A stretch of 64,000 nt of DNA from the NCBI GenBank assembly GCA_013399855.1, contig VXAY01002371.1:187953-251952 (forward strand), given 5' to 3'. The stretch's first letter is position 1; each line of letters opens with the position of its first letter. Below are positions 34,680 through 46,400 of this stretch, in pieces. The notes under the pieces were generated by a model that had not been told where the DNA came from, did no database searches, and saw only the letters and a list, made by a program, of their open reading frames with translations. The position numbers and the translations under genes were made by a program. The DNA comes from Oxyruncus cristatus (Eukaryota; Chordata; Aves; Passeriformes; Cotingidae).

Positions 34680-37442
34680 TGACGCTCATCAATCACATCT
34701 GTTTAATTTTGTCCTGATGAAAAAGATCTTGTTTTTTCATTAATTTTGGCAGGACCACTGAAATTTAAAGGAGTATTCACCGTTGGATACTGTTGTTTCC
34801 TAGCACAAATGATACACTGTTTTACCTCAGTCATGGCTTTAACTGAGGAGCTTTATATCTAAGAAACACACACACAAAACAAACTTGAGTGTTTCTTAGC
34901 AGTTGGTTAGGAGAGGGTTGGAACTGAGAAGGTAACTAGAAGATGTGGAAAAGAAAGTAAAGGGAAAACATAGTGTGAGATGGGCAGGGGCAATGCAGGG
35001 TCAATCCTGTGTTAATATTTCATATGCCAAAAGTTTTTGTGCTATTGTAATTGCTGTCAGTGTTATACCCTCCTGTGAGGAGAGGCAATAAATCAGGGGT
35101 CCAAGAGCTGGAATCAAGTGGTTTGTCTTGCTGGATAGTAGCTGACTTATGCTTACCTTCTCTAGGACTCGCTATATTTACCATTATCATTGAAGAAGAG
35201 TTGAAGTTTGCTGTCTTCTTTCATCGGAGAAACTGGAAGCTTGGGAGATTCCTTGTTGAAAACTGTACACATAGTTGACCTGTGCATAGTCTTTTCTTGG
35301 ACCCCTGATCTAGTATTCTTGTATTCACATCATATTCTGTGAAGTGCAAAACAAAAGAAAACAGAATTTTTGCATTAAAAAAGTCAAGTGAATAATATGA
35401 CTGGAATGTGTCATGCTGGGAGTTTTCATTTGTGTTATGGCCGTGCAATGTGAAATGTGGTAACATCTTCATTGTGATAAGAGTACTTCAACTTCTGTTA
35501 AGTTAAATTCTATTTTTTTGCCAAAAATAGTTATTGGTTAAGGTTGTGTAACGTTTAGAAATGGCTGTGGGTTCCATTCATGCTGTGAGTTTTTATAAAT
35601 GTTTAACAGAATGTATCTTTACAGCCATTAATTAAAATAGCTGAGATAGTTTTGCTCAAAACTTGAGTTCTATATGCCCCTTTAGTCCCTTTACTATGAA
35701 ATCAGATAACTGTGGACTCAGGTTTTCAAAGTTCTACACACCATGGAGGTGCTGATGCATGAATAATGGCAAGCAAGCATCTAATACTTAACAATTGTCA
35801 GTATGTGGTTTAGAAAATCTCTAAGTTCTGCTAGTAGAGCTATTTTACAAGTACCTGTCTCAGCCCCACCCATCACTAAGGGCAGTTGTCCTGAAGTTCG
35901 GATTTAGTGTCTAAAGCAGTGTTGTCAATATAAACAGTGGTAAAGTGCGCACAGAAACTTTAGGAAATGAAATCATTTCACTTTGGGTGAGGTAAATAAT
36001 ACAACTGAGCTAACTTGTTAATGGCTACTGCACTAAAGCTGATACAGTGGGAACTACCCAGAGCTCTTTTTAAGAGAGATTTCTTAAATGCTTGCATTTC
36101 AAAAATTTATTTAGATATTTTTCCTCTAAACAGGAATAGTTACTGATTGGTTTTGTCTTATAAAAGGGAGTACTTAGAAGCTGATAGGTCTACATTGTGT
36201 GAAATTAATCATTTGAGTTTGCGTCTCCAAGCACTGTGTTTTGTTTGGTTTTTTCACAAATGTTTTAAATGTTCCCAAAGCAAAACCTTGGTTATATTTG
36301 TATTGTGATGTTGCAGGTACACAGATAATGCAACCATACAAAATACCTAAGGGATGCAAAATATTGAAGTTGCTGATGGTTTTTAATTTTACTTTTTAAA
36401 TGAGAGGCCTATATGTTTGGGCTTTTTAGCACAAACTGATAAATTTTTCCACTTTATAGTAACATTTATTTTAAAAAGACAAGTGAATTCTGTTGCCAGT
36501 ATGAGGGCATGCCATACCACATCCACTATTCAAAGGACTTAGCAAATGAGAATATGACAATTCAAACAAGCAACATCAATTTCTTGATGGCTCTCTCCCA
36601 TACTGAGGCAATGCTAACTCCAGTTACTTAATCAGCTTCCCATGCAATATTTGCCTCTGCATGTTAATTTATTTTTTCATGTCTAACTAATGCATGTTTA
36701 GATTAACACCATTTTTTTAAAAATCCAGGTAGAAGAAAACTAGATAAACTAATATCCATACCACATCCAAAAATAAAACACCCTAGCTGACACTTGTTTC
36801 CTTCTTTATCTCAACGTTTATAAATTGAGATGACTGATTATTATTTGACCAGGTGAAGATAAACTATATTTCAAGGCAACAGAATCCTTGAAATTAATCT
36901 GACCAGGCTCCGGTTGAGAGGATGGTAAAATTACTCTTCAATAAATCATGGTATCATTCAATGGAAGATGACCTTGGCTTGAAAGGAAATGTACTTAACT
37001 TTCTCATCAAGACACATTTGACAACCACCAGCAAGCAAAAAAATAAGAGGCAGTGAGAGACTATCTGCCAGTACAAGAAGAGTAGTGGCTTCTTTGATAT
37101 TATAGAATCTATCATAGTTGAATCTCTTTTGTTGGTTAAGTTCAGAGTATGCTTCTAGATATGAAGACTAAGGAAATGATTGCTCATGAGATAAACATAC
37201 AAATGGTTCTTGGTCAATAAAAGGGGCTATGTACAATTTTAGTCTAAAATGTTCCTTTTTCCTTCCCTGTGGAAGGAAGTTTATCATAGATACATCATTG
37301 CATCTTACTCTGCTATTGGTGGTGCACCTTTTGTACAGCAAAGTATATAGAAATCCTTGCAGGGAAGCACCCCTGTTTTTTTCACTAGCATTTTAGTTGT
37401 GTGAAACTTTTTCGGAGTGTCTGGAAAACTATAAAATACAAC

Positions 37443-37458
37443 TTTTTTTTTTTTTTTT
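37443..37458 (+). repeat. T16 run
   Basis: Uninterrupted T tract in the 3' UTR. Confidence 0.85.
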
Positions 37459-37797
37459 GGATGAAAGTAAGAAACTGCTGCTACCTATCTGTTTATACGT
37501 AGTGTGTCTTGTTAGGAACTGTCAATTGAAGAAGCTTTTCTTCACCTTAGTCCTGCCAAATCGTAACTTTTGAATCCTGGTATGTGTAAATATGCGTGTA
37601 TTCCAAATCAGTCTGAAAGTGTTACACCACAGGCATCTCCAGTGATTTGTTCTTCAGCAAACAGTCAATTCTAAAATATAGTAATATATAGCTGTGTTCC
37701 TTGTCTGTCTTTATGCAAGGTTTTTGTGCCTGAGTGGTACTTGCATGGCAGGTGATATTGGAAAGCTACATCCAAAGGAGAATTTTTGGAAGCAAGT

Positions 37798-37925
37798 TAA
37801 TTTTCTTTTTTTTTTTTCCTTTTAGTTTTCCTTTTCTTTTCCTTTGTTTTTTTCTGTTTGGGGGGGGGTGAGGGAAGGGGGTGTGTGGGAACTCTTGTTT
37901 TTCTTCGTTTGATTTTTTTCTTAAT
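37798..37925 (+). repeat. Pyrimidine-rich tract interrupted by a G run
   Basis: Repeated ttttcc and ttttcttt blocks, then a run of nine G and agggaagggggtgtgtggg, then T-rich again. It lies in the 3' UTR. The G-rich core could in principle form a quadruplex in RNA (inference). Confidence 0.6.
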
Positions 37926-37970
37926 TAACAGCACTGATCTTACCTGAACCTTTAAACTTGAATTTTTCCT

Positions 37971-37978
37971 GCACTTTA
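37971..37978 (+). promoter_or_regulatory. STXBP5: 8-mer match to the miR-17/20/106 seed (GCACTTTA)
   Basis: Matches miR-17-family positions 2-8 with an A opposite position 1. It lies about 90 nt upstream of the proximal poly(A) signal, near a UTR end, where sites tend to work better. A single 8-mer may be chance. Confidence 0.35.
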
Positions 37979-38064
37979 ATTCAATCATGATATTTTATTC
38001 CTTTTTTTTTTTTTCTGCATTTGTGCAGTTCAGGTTCATTATTTGTATATAAACACACATGTTC

Positions 38065-38070
38065 AATAAA
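38065..38070 (+). promoter_or_regulatory. STXBP5: Poly(A) signal AATAAA, proximal
   Basis: Canonical hexamer with UGUA elements about 20 nt upstream and a T-rich block before it. A GT-rich stretch (aatgtgtgttttctt) lies about 55 nt downstream. Confidence 0.6.
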
Positions 38071-38712
38071 GACTTTGAAACAGATTACTTTCAGGCACCT
38101 TTGCTAATCATGTGATTTATTTAGAATGTGTGTTTTCTTAGCAAAATATGTATATACAACATAGAATCTAATGAAAGGCACATATCCTGTGTCAGTATTC
38201 AGTTTATAAACTGCAACACTTTCACATTTGTTACTAGATAATACAAAAAAATCTGTTATATTTATACATACTGCTTAAGAATATACTTTTAGTTTTAAAT
38301 AATTTTTATATGTACACTTCTACCTTTAATTTTAGAAAGACTTACGTTCAAGTTTTAAGTCAAAGTACTTAAAGTATGTATATTATCCATAGAAGTTGTT
38401 TTAAGCTTATGAATACATTCATATCTCATATCGAGATGATACAATTACTAAGCAATGAAAACAAATTGCCCATTTTGCTTTGCAGAAAATAATCAGTTAT
38501 TTTTACCTCCCATTTTGAACATTCTTTAACAATTCCCTAAGTATGGAGTGAGAAGATAGAAAACTAGCCTAATGTAAAAGTTTTCTCAATAGCTGCAATC
38601 TGTGGCTGACTGGTGTTCTATGGTTTGTTTTTTTCTCGTATACACAAGAGACTTTTTTTGGCTCTATTTCTCAAACTTTTAAAATTCTCCAAAATTGAAG
38701 TGAGGTTTGTCC

Positions 38713-38718
38713 AATAAA
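38713..38718 (+). promoter_or_regulatory. STXBP5: Poly(A) signal AATAAA, intermediate candidate
   Basis: Canonical hexamer followed within about 20 nt by T/GT-rich sequence (attttcgttc, then ctgtgtatcttg). Weaker upstream context. Confidence 0.35.
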
Positions 38719-40162
38719 TATTTTCGTTCATTAATCTGTGTATCTTGATTATGCATCAGCTCTTTACATGTAAATCTGGGTTGGGGTTTTTTGTGGGTTA
38801 GGGGATTTTTTTGTATCCCAGATACGTGTTGGAAAATTTAAGGGCCTGTGGCTGAAGTGCCCTCTACTTCACATCATGGTTTAACATCCCAGGGCGAGCA
38901 TTGACTGCAGCCAAAGTCCAGTGCAGGAATGAAGGAGTGCAGCGCCTTGCCTCCCTCCAAGTAGAAGGGTAACTTGTCAGTTGAATCTTTGCTCATTCTA
39001 ACCAATTTTCTGGATAATTTATGTGAATCTTTTTGGGTGGATGTTGATAGCTTTACTACTACAGCAAAATCTTCATATACTTTGTAGGCCGAAGTTAATT
39101 ATGTTTGAGGGGAGGAAGTAAGTAAAACAGAGTAAAAAAATTTGTAGTGCAGGTGAATCAGCCAAGCAGTTTTACTGAAGTTTTCATTGAAAAGCTAAAT
39201 GAAGCTGGGCCAATTTCTTCTTCTTAAGCCCATTATAAAGATGTGCTGTATATCTTTGTTACTGTTTCAAGCCAGATGAGTGTGCTGTGTTTCTGGGTTC
39301 TTTTATGTTATGAAGTTCAGACTTAAAGATGTGGGCATTCGTTTTTAACAAGGGTTGGGGGAAAGAAGAGAAATGAGGCAGAAACATTGAACAATCAAAT
39401 GAAACGTGTCAATCAATATTTCTTTAATATTTCCATGTGCACCTAGAAATGTTTAGGCTAACCTACAGCTGTAGGTTACCTTTATACTTGTATTTCTTTT
39501 TGTTAGTATTTTTGTTAGTTACATATTACCAGGCAAATAACTAGAAGTTAAACTGTTTCAGTTGAAAACATGTAAGGAGTTGTATGTGGATTACCACTAC
39601 CATTCAGTAATAGGTGATGCAAAGGGATAGGGGTGGGAACATGTTTTAAATATTCCCTTTTAAAACAGAATTGTAAATAAGCAGTACTGTGTTATTTTAG
39701 ACCTGAGCTCTGCTATCTGTAGTGGTTAGAACTAGGAAAACATCCTGCTTTCTAGTTATGCTGCTGTTTCATTGTACCAGCACCATGGAGGAAAAAAAAA
39801 ATCCGTAAATTTTTCTAACATTACCCACTCATGGGTAAGCATGCTTGATGTGTACAGTTCTTGTTTATGTATATGTTAGTGTACATGTGTGTTTTCTTTT
39901 TCCTTTATGTTCATTGCAACTTATTCTTCAGTTAAGTCTTGCTGAGCCCCACTAGCTCTTCTGAGGATGATTACTGGAATATGCATTTTTAGGTAGGGTT
40001 GCAAATCCATCTGTCTACAAATATAGTTTCATATGAACTGCAAACTGTACTGTTACAAACACAACTATGTTAGATTGCATAGAGTTATTTTACTTACATG
40101 TATTTGGACTGGAATATGTCATCATAATGAAGTTAAAAAATTAAGTATGGAATATTTTTGTA

Positions 40163-40168
40163 AATAAA
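40163..40168 (+). promoter_or_regulatory. STXBP5: Poly(A) signal AATAAA, distal
   Basis: Lies in tttttgtaaataaaaata, overlapping a Pumilio motif, with ctgtgcagctggtatttt downstream. This is a typical vertebrate 3'-end layout. Confidence 0.5.
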
Positions 40169-40290
40169 AATACCTGTGCAGCTGGTATTTTAAATTTAAA
40201 ATGTATTATACATTAATGTTTCAGAAAAAAAAATGTTCATATATGTGTATATGAATGTGTCATTATGCTGAAGGGCTCTTGATTGGGCAA

Positions 40291-40296
40291 AATAAA
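40291..40296 (+). promoter_or_regulatory. STXBP5: Poly(A) signal AATAAA, distal alternative
   Basis: Canonical hexamer about 130 nt after the previous one, with only weak GT-rich sequence downstream. Confidence 0.35.
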
Positions 40297-40320
40297 ATAT
40301 TCAAATCTCTCCTGAAATGA

Positions 40321-43100
40321 GTGGAGCTTACTCCTTTTCTTCCTAAGCAGTTTTTTTCCTGCTGGTGGGAGCAGCAGGAAAATGTGAGACATGCTTTATA
40401 ACAAGCAAAGCGGTGGATGCTTGAAGCACCAGCAGAGCCTGACAGTGAGTAGTCCTGAAGGAGCACGAAAGGTGAAATGGTTTATCTGCAGTGATGTTCC
40501 CAAACACATCTAAAACCGTTCTGAAATGTACGTACTGCTGGTGAAGATGTGAAGTCCTGTTATCCTTTTAAGCTACCAAAAAGTTCAGGTTATTCAATGC
40601 ACAGACTCAGTAAAGCAAATTGTTTTCTTTAGCTGCATTTTAACAGTGTTTATTAAGTTAAAAATCCAGTGTGTATAGGGAGAAGAGATGAAACTGAAAT
40701 TTTTTCTTTACCATATTTACGGCACAGCAGATGTATTATGTTTTTGAGGCTGAGCTTTGCCAATTTCTGGCTTTCAGTCTATTAAATTTTGTCTTTTGCT
40801 GTTGGGGAGGGAGAGGAACATAAACAACCCAGCTTTGTAAGCATGCTCTCCATGATGTGGAAATAATGAATCTGAAGCAAGGCTGGGGTTGTAAATCTGA
40901 AAGGTGAAATTGCTGTACCTTGGTGAAATTTTTGGAATTTCATGATGTCAAATGGCAAAATATTTCAGTGCTGGTTATTTTAGCATGTGAGGACACAGTT
41001 TCATCTGTGGGAAAAGTCTGTGTTCCTGTTTTGTTTTTTCTTTAATATCTGATAGTGACATATTATGACCTTAAGCTCTTGAGCACATGGAGTTACAAAT
41101 AGGACGATGCATTGGAAAGAAAAAAATTATTTTATCTTCACTTTAATGGGACTGACAATATTTGGAGCTGTCACACCGCCTCCAGCTACTCACTAGCTCT
41201 GGTAGTCTCCAAAAAAAAGTAAAAAAGCTACAGTAAAAGTAGCTCCCTTCCTATGGGGGCTGTGGGGCTGCACTGAGCATGAATGGACTGACAAGGGGAG
41301 GGGAGTGCCAGAGTGAAGTTGCAAAATGAAGCACTTTGATTTAGTGAAGGTCAGGATTTGATGAGACCTATATTAAAACTTGGTTCCTTTGCAAATGATG
41401 TGTTCCAACAGTTTTGATGCCAATGTACTATAAATTAAATGCATCTAAGAGCTCCAGACACATGATTTTATGCCCATCAGTATTCTTCTTTTTCCCAACC
41501 AAGCTAGAGGCCTCTCTTAAGAGGAAAGACTGCAGGCTTGCTGGAGGTATCCCAGTCTGGCCTAAAGAAATGGGATGTTTTCCTCCAGAGTCCTGCACTG
41601 AGACAAGCCCATGAGAGCAGAATGTCAGCAAGCACCAGTTTCTCACCTTCTAGTTTGCTGGATGATTTTTCACAATGTGTAATTAATGCTTCCTCAATAA
41701 GGGCTTAGGGGCTTGCATATGTAACTCATTGTAGTAGCAGAGTTCTGCTCAGTGGCTGTAGCGAACAGTTTTCTGTATTTTTCAACCATGGGCTAAGGCT
41801 TGTGCACAGGCTGCTCAGAAGGGGAGAGCTGTACCCACCCCTACCACCGTAGCTGAGAACTGTCGAGCTCTCCTTTAGCCTCAAACATGCGTTTAGAGCT
41901 GTTTGATTCCAGCACTACTCAGAAGGACTGATGGAGGACTGTAAAAAAGCCACAGTCAAGATAAAAATGGAAAGGTAGATGTGTTCTGGAGCAGGTAACT
42001 GCATTTCTGTATCTTACTGCAGTCACAGTGTGAGCAGGACTTCATAGAGAGTTAAGTGTTTGAAGAGGTTTGTAATCAAAATGTCAGACTGTGCTTATGT
42101 TTTGATAAGTTTACCAACTCCTCTGCCTAATTAAGCCGACATAATGAGAAATTTTATATAACCGTGATTTCCGTGGTGCAAGGCACTCCTGGGAAGAATA
42201 ATGTGAAATGCAGTCTCCTGTCTCGGAGTGAATAGAAAACAATTTCAAGCTGGTATCCCCTAATTCTCTCGTGCACCTGCAAAGTCTCTTAGCAGCACTT
42301 GAGTTAAGTACCTTTTATCTGCACGTTAATGTCACCTACCAACTACGGCACTTTTCCTTACAGGATCTTGAAGGACACACTGCAGTGGTCCAGGCCCTCC
42401 TGAGATTTTTTTTTTCCTTACAGTTGCTGTCTTCAGATTGACTGTGCATGTCTGTTCTTCAAGATGTGTCTCAGAACTTAAGACTAATTTATGTAAGGAA
42501 GGACTGTTTTTTGGACTGGGTTTTATTTAATTTTTTTAATCTATCTCCTGTGAAAAGGTCAGAAAAAGGACTGATCAAGGTCATATCAGGTTTTCTTCTT
42601 AATATGCTCAACCTCAAGACAATTCTAGCTGTGAACTTAGAGGCCCCTTTACCTCCCATTTTTTCTTCAAGCACAACAGTTTCTGGTTGAGTTTACAGTT
42701 TCCAGAATCTCTTGAAAGAAATCTATGAAGTGCCTGGGAAGATAGAAATAAATTCTTTACTGTTTCAGTTAAACTCCTTTAGAAAACTTTTTTTTTTTTT
42801 TTTTTTACACATTTCTGAATGTAATTTGTTGCCAAAGCAGGATTCATGGAAGGTGCATAGACCTCTAGAGCTTTCCCCTGGTTGTAAAAGGCCAGTAATT
42901 GGTTTGGCTCTATTTAACATGCAACTTCTTGTTCATGTTAAGATTCTTTGGAAGCAGCTGCTTTCTCTCCACAGCAGTCTAGTTATGCTACATGACCCAG
43001 TTCTGGCAAGTAGCTTGTGGGTTGTAGTCACCAATGCAAACTTTCTCTAGGTAAATAAAACTGAAAAATACCTGAATATTGCTGAGCCTATGAGGCTCTG
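40321..43100. other. Intergenic, no gene seen
   Basis: Mixed-composition DNA after the last poly(A) candidate. It includes a T19 run at 42788-42806. Open frames at 41414-41646 and 42448-43050 have no family resemblance, and one reads through the T19 run as polyphenylalanine. The stretch 42060-42370 has homeobox-like ctaattaag and several CpGs and might be regulatory, with low support. Confidence 0.6.
42788..42806 (+). repeat. T19 run
   Basis: Uninterrupted T tract. Confidence 0.85.
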
Positions 43101-43169
43101 ACACCAGTATCACAACTACTTGAAAGTATTTAGCAGATTATGCCCTAAGGGACAATCAAAAATCTCTCC

Positions 43170-43191
43170 CTGTGCCCTTTGCAGGGCACAG
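43170..43191. repeat. Perfect inverted repeat: 9-bp stem, 4-nt loop
   Basis: CTGTGCCCT, loop TTGC, then AGGGCACAG. It lies about 107 bp upstream of a TATATAAA at 43298-43305. No known element was matched. Confidence 0.6.
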
Positions 43192-45644
43192 TCTAATTCC
43201 TTGAAACTTGCACTGTGTCAGACCTGGAGAGCATTGCATCCAAGGCCTTTCACCACCTCAGGAAGGGGGATGGCTGAAGTGGATGCATGGTTTACTCTAT
43301 ATAAACAGTGACAGGGATGGCCACGTCTTGAGAGTGGATTTCAAACCTGAAAACCCCACTCCTTGTGATTTAACCTGGAGAAAAGGCAAAATAGATGTGA
43401 ATAATGGTCATTTGCTGTAGTCCCCCATCGGACTGGTGACAAACAATAACCTAAAATTTCTACAATAGCTATTAAAAGGAATTTCTTTACATTTGCACTA
43501 TAAGCTATAAGGTTATCATTTGCTCTCAGTCAGAGTGTGAGTTGCTTTATCATTGAGCTACTGTTGTTGGTCTACTACCTTATTATTACAGGCAGTGTAA
43601 AAATATTTGAACAAACATGGAACTGAACCTGTGGTTCCATAAGCTTCAGCCTGGTAAAAGAACATCCAGCATAGCTCAGAGGGACAAGGAGGCAGAAACA
43701 AGAAAGAGGGGTTTGACTGAGCTGCTTGGCACACTGCTGATTCTCTTCTTGCTATGTTTTTGCAGCTATTGTGGCAAAGAAAGGCTTTTAAGAATGCATT
43801 TAAAATGAGAAAAAGTGGCTGTTTGGGCATTTACAGGGAGCTGCTTCCTGATATACACAGCATGGAAAAAGTGAAGCTGGGCTGTTTGAAAAATCTAACC
43901 AGAATTGATAGTGTTTAGCATAATTGACCAGTGAGAGATCTGGCATCCCACTAAAGGAGCCGGGATAGCTCTGGAGGGAACACTGCTGAGAAGGCAGTGA
44001 ACGTGGAGACAAGCTCCTTGCATTTGCTGCTCTCAGAAAGGAGGAAGCAAAAGGAAGGCAGCACAGGGGGAGGTGACAAGCACAGCATCAGGGTTCAAAA
44101 TTCCTGTGGTTCTGACAAATGCACACAACTGAGCCACAGAGGTAAATGAGCATTAGTGTGAAGCTTTGTCATGGGGATGTATACAACAGGATTTTCTTTA
44201 GAAGAGGTGCATAAAAAAAGGGCCCATCGGGCAGAAGGCAGCCACATTGTCAGCACTTGAAGAGAACAGCTATCAACAATGCTTGAGAAGACACCTGTTT
44301 TAACAGAGGACCCGTGTTATCCCGGACATCACTTCACATATGGACCCCACCAGATATGGGCCGTGTGTTTCCAAATAGTCACACCTGGAGCAGCCCTGTG
44401 GCTTATGACAGCCTAGGAGGGACTGTCTTCAAATCTGTCTGGCAGCCAGGGCGAGGAGAGCACTGACCAGGGCTCTTCTGCTGGTGGCAAGGATACAGAG
44501 CTGGAGTCTGACATTGCTGCGTCCTCCCCAGCATCCACACCAGGATCTCTGTCCTCCTCAGAATTATACCAGTGGGGTTTTTTTTCCTTTGCAGTTGGTA
44601 GGAGGTGACTCAGGTACCCCTTGTGGGGTCCTGCTGGCTGCTCTGATGCTGACGCTGGGGCTCTGACCCCCAAGGTTTTCCAAGATGACTATGAACTGAA
44701 CGAAAAAATACAGCCTTTGATTTACAGTTCTTTAACAGAAAAAACACCGGCCACAACCCGTCCCTGTTTTGGGCCAAATTAACTGGCAATGTCTCTCACT
44801 GTAAGCAAGGCACAAGATATGCAGCTTCTTCCAGTGCACTGATACTTGGCCACATCTGTCCACAGAGCACTGCAGATGCAAACCCCTCTGGTGCAAAGAA
44901 ATTACCACCCTTTTGGCTTCACACTTGCTGTTCTGCAGGTCTGCCTTGCCTTGGGACACTTGCTCCGTGCAGGCAACGCACATAACACAGGAGCAGATTT
45001 TTTTCATTCATTCCCAGTGTTTTCAGTAAGTGTCACATTTTGGCTGAAAACTGATGAGACAGGGCTTCATGGGCGTGCCAGATTTCTGAGCTTCAATGCC
45101 AGGTCTCTGTGAGTGGGATCTGCAGCAAACTCACAGGCTCAGCAGTGAACGAGCCCTGTAATAATATGCCCTGTTGTTCTCAGGCACCAGATGGCTGTTC
45201 ATGGGAGGAGTACCTATAATATTGAAAATTAATAAGTAAAGAGCCATCCCCTTCTCATCATTACCACCCATCCTGCTCTGGAGTGAAATAAAAACTCTTC
45301 CTGCTCCATAGTTTTAATTAAAAGCTGTGCTGGTACATCACAGGGCAGCAAGAATGACTGAAACTGCAGACTTTTCTTCTACCTGAGAAGATTTACTGTG
45401 TAGGCAATTGGAAGCTGTATGTCTTCCTGACAGCATTATCCTTTAGTCCTCTGCACACAGGAGTAATACAGTAACTAGTATATGCTGTAGTAAAACCTCC
45501 CATAAAAAGTTCCTGTATAACTAAAATATGGGTCTCTAGAAACTTATGCTTTGATCGAGTCACTTAAAAGATTCACACACTCAGCTAAATTTTATTTTAA
45601 CTCTTCCTACCTCTGTGTAAGCTAGAGGAAAAGCTTTCCCAAAA

Positions 45645-45736
45645 CCCATCCTCTTTTTTGTTTGTTGTTTGTTTGTTTCTTTGTTTTGAGTTTGGTGGTT
45701 GTTGTTGTTTTTTGGTTTTGGGGGGTTTTTTTTTGC
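45645..45736 (+). repeat. GTTT/GTTG low-complexity tract
   Basis: Runs of gtttgttt, gttgttgttg and ggttttgggggg followed by T10. Reverse-complement counterpart of the AAAC tracts elsewhere in the window. Confidence 0.75.
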
Positions 45737-46400
45737 ATTGACATGGCAGCTCCTGCTTGCTATGCCAGGGAAATAAATGCTACTGGGCCATGGGAGTGGA
45801 GGAATCGCAAACATACCCCAAGGAAGAGGAGAGTTTCTCCAAGAATCCACCCTCTTCCCATCAGGTTGTTGAAGAGGATGATGTTATGCTGTGAGAAGGA
45901 GAAATGAGAGGCAGCAGGACAGGTTGGGTAGGGGTTTGGGTTTTGCAGGGTTGTTGCTGGCCAGCCCCTGCTTTATGCCCCCTCCCAGGTGAGGTGACCC
46001 CTGGGGCAGGGCGGGAGGCACACGGGAACAAGAGGAGTAGTTGGAGGGACCTGGGCTTGGAGACAGTATTTTGGTTCAGGAGGGGGCTGGGCAGGATCCC
46101 AGGCAGGGTGCAGTTGTATTTTGGACAGGTGAGGGATGGAGAGAAGAAAATCCTGTGAATTGCCAACACAACGGTGTTTTGGGCAGATGGCGAGTTCAAA
46201 GGTGGACAAGGTGGGGCCAAGAATGACAGGAAGAGAAGATCTGTGTGGGGAGAGTCACTGCTCTGACTGTACAGCAGAGATAGAGGCTTTGCCTGCCAGG
46301 ACCCAGTGTCCTGTTTAGCACATACTGGGCAACTCCAGAGACCTGTGAGAAGTGGCCTGGCTTCTCTGACTCTTCTAAGTCATGCTATTAACTTTCAGTT

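Larger units (their letters stand above)
34680..38090 (+). other. STXBP5: STXBP5 3' UTR, proximal part
   Basis: No splice-supported coding sequence follows the stop. The stretch runs to a well-placed AATAAA at 38065-38070, preceded by U-rich sequence and UGUA elements. Weaker AATAAA copies lie at 35087, 36940 and 37216. A T16 run lies at 37443-37458 and a pyrimidine/G8 tract at about 37798-37925. Extent is inferred from poly(A) signals only; there is no transcript evidence. Confidence 0.65.
37585..40166 (+). promoter_or_regulatory. STXBP5: Five Pumilio-type motifs (TGTANATA) in the 3' UTR
   Basis: Exact matches lie at 37585-37592, 38044-38051, 38149-38156, 39672-39679 and 40159-40166. PUM1/PUM2 bind this motif and usually reduce mRNA stability or translation. 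Two lie before the proximal poly(A) signal and three only in the long form. Function is inference. Confidence 0.5.
38091..40320 (+). other. STXBP5: STXBP5 3' UTR, possible distal extension
   Basis: AT-rich, gene-free sequence with further AATAAA signals at 38713, 40163 and 40291. Mammalian STXBP5 has, as I recall, a 3' UTR of several kilobases, which fits an end near 40.2 kb (about 5.5 kb after the stop). Inference only. Confidence 0.5.
43101..46400. other. Intergenic, GC-richer stretch
   Basis: Higher GC (especially 43900-45120 and 45860-46300) than the STXBP5 introns. Many overlapping open frames occur on both strands, as expected when stop codons are rarer. None resembles a known protein and none has consistent splice structure. 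A hairpin lies at 43170-43191 and a GTTT tract at 45645-45736. Confidence 0.55.

Noticed and set aside
42712..43050. 112-codon frame with a phenylalanine run
   Set aside because: The run comes from a T19 tract; the rest is not recognisable.
44413..44673. 86-codon minus-strand frame, Ser/Pro-rich
   Set aside because: GC-rich patch, a plus-strand frame over the same bases, no recognisable domain and no splice context.
45861..46226. Overlapping frames up to 119 codons on both strands
   Set aside because: Explained by a GC/GGG-rich segment with few stop codons; Pro-rich and Gly-rich translations are typical of composition artefacts.
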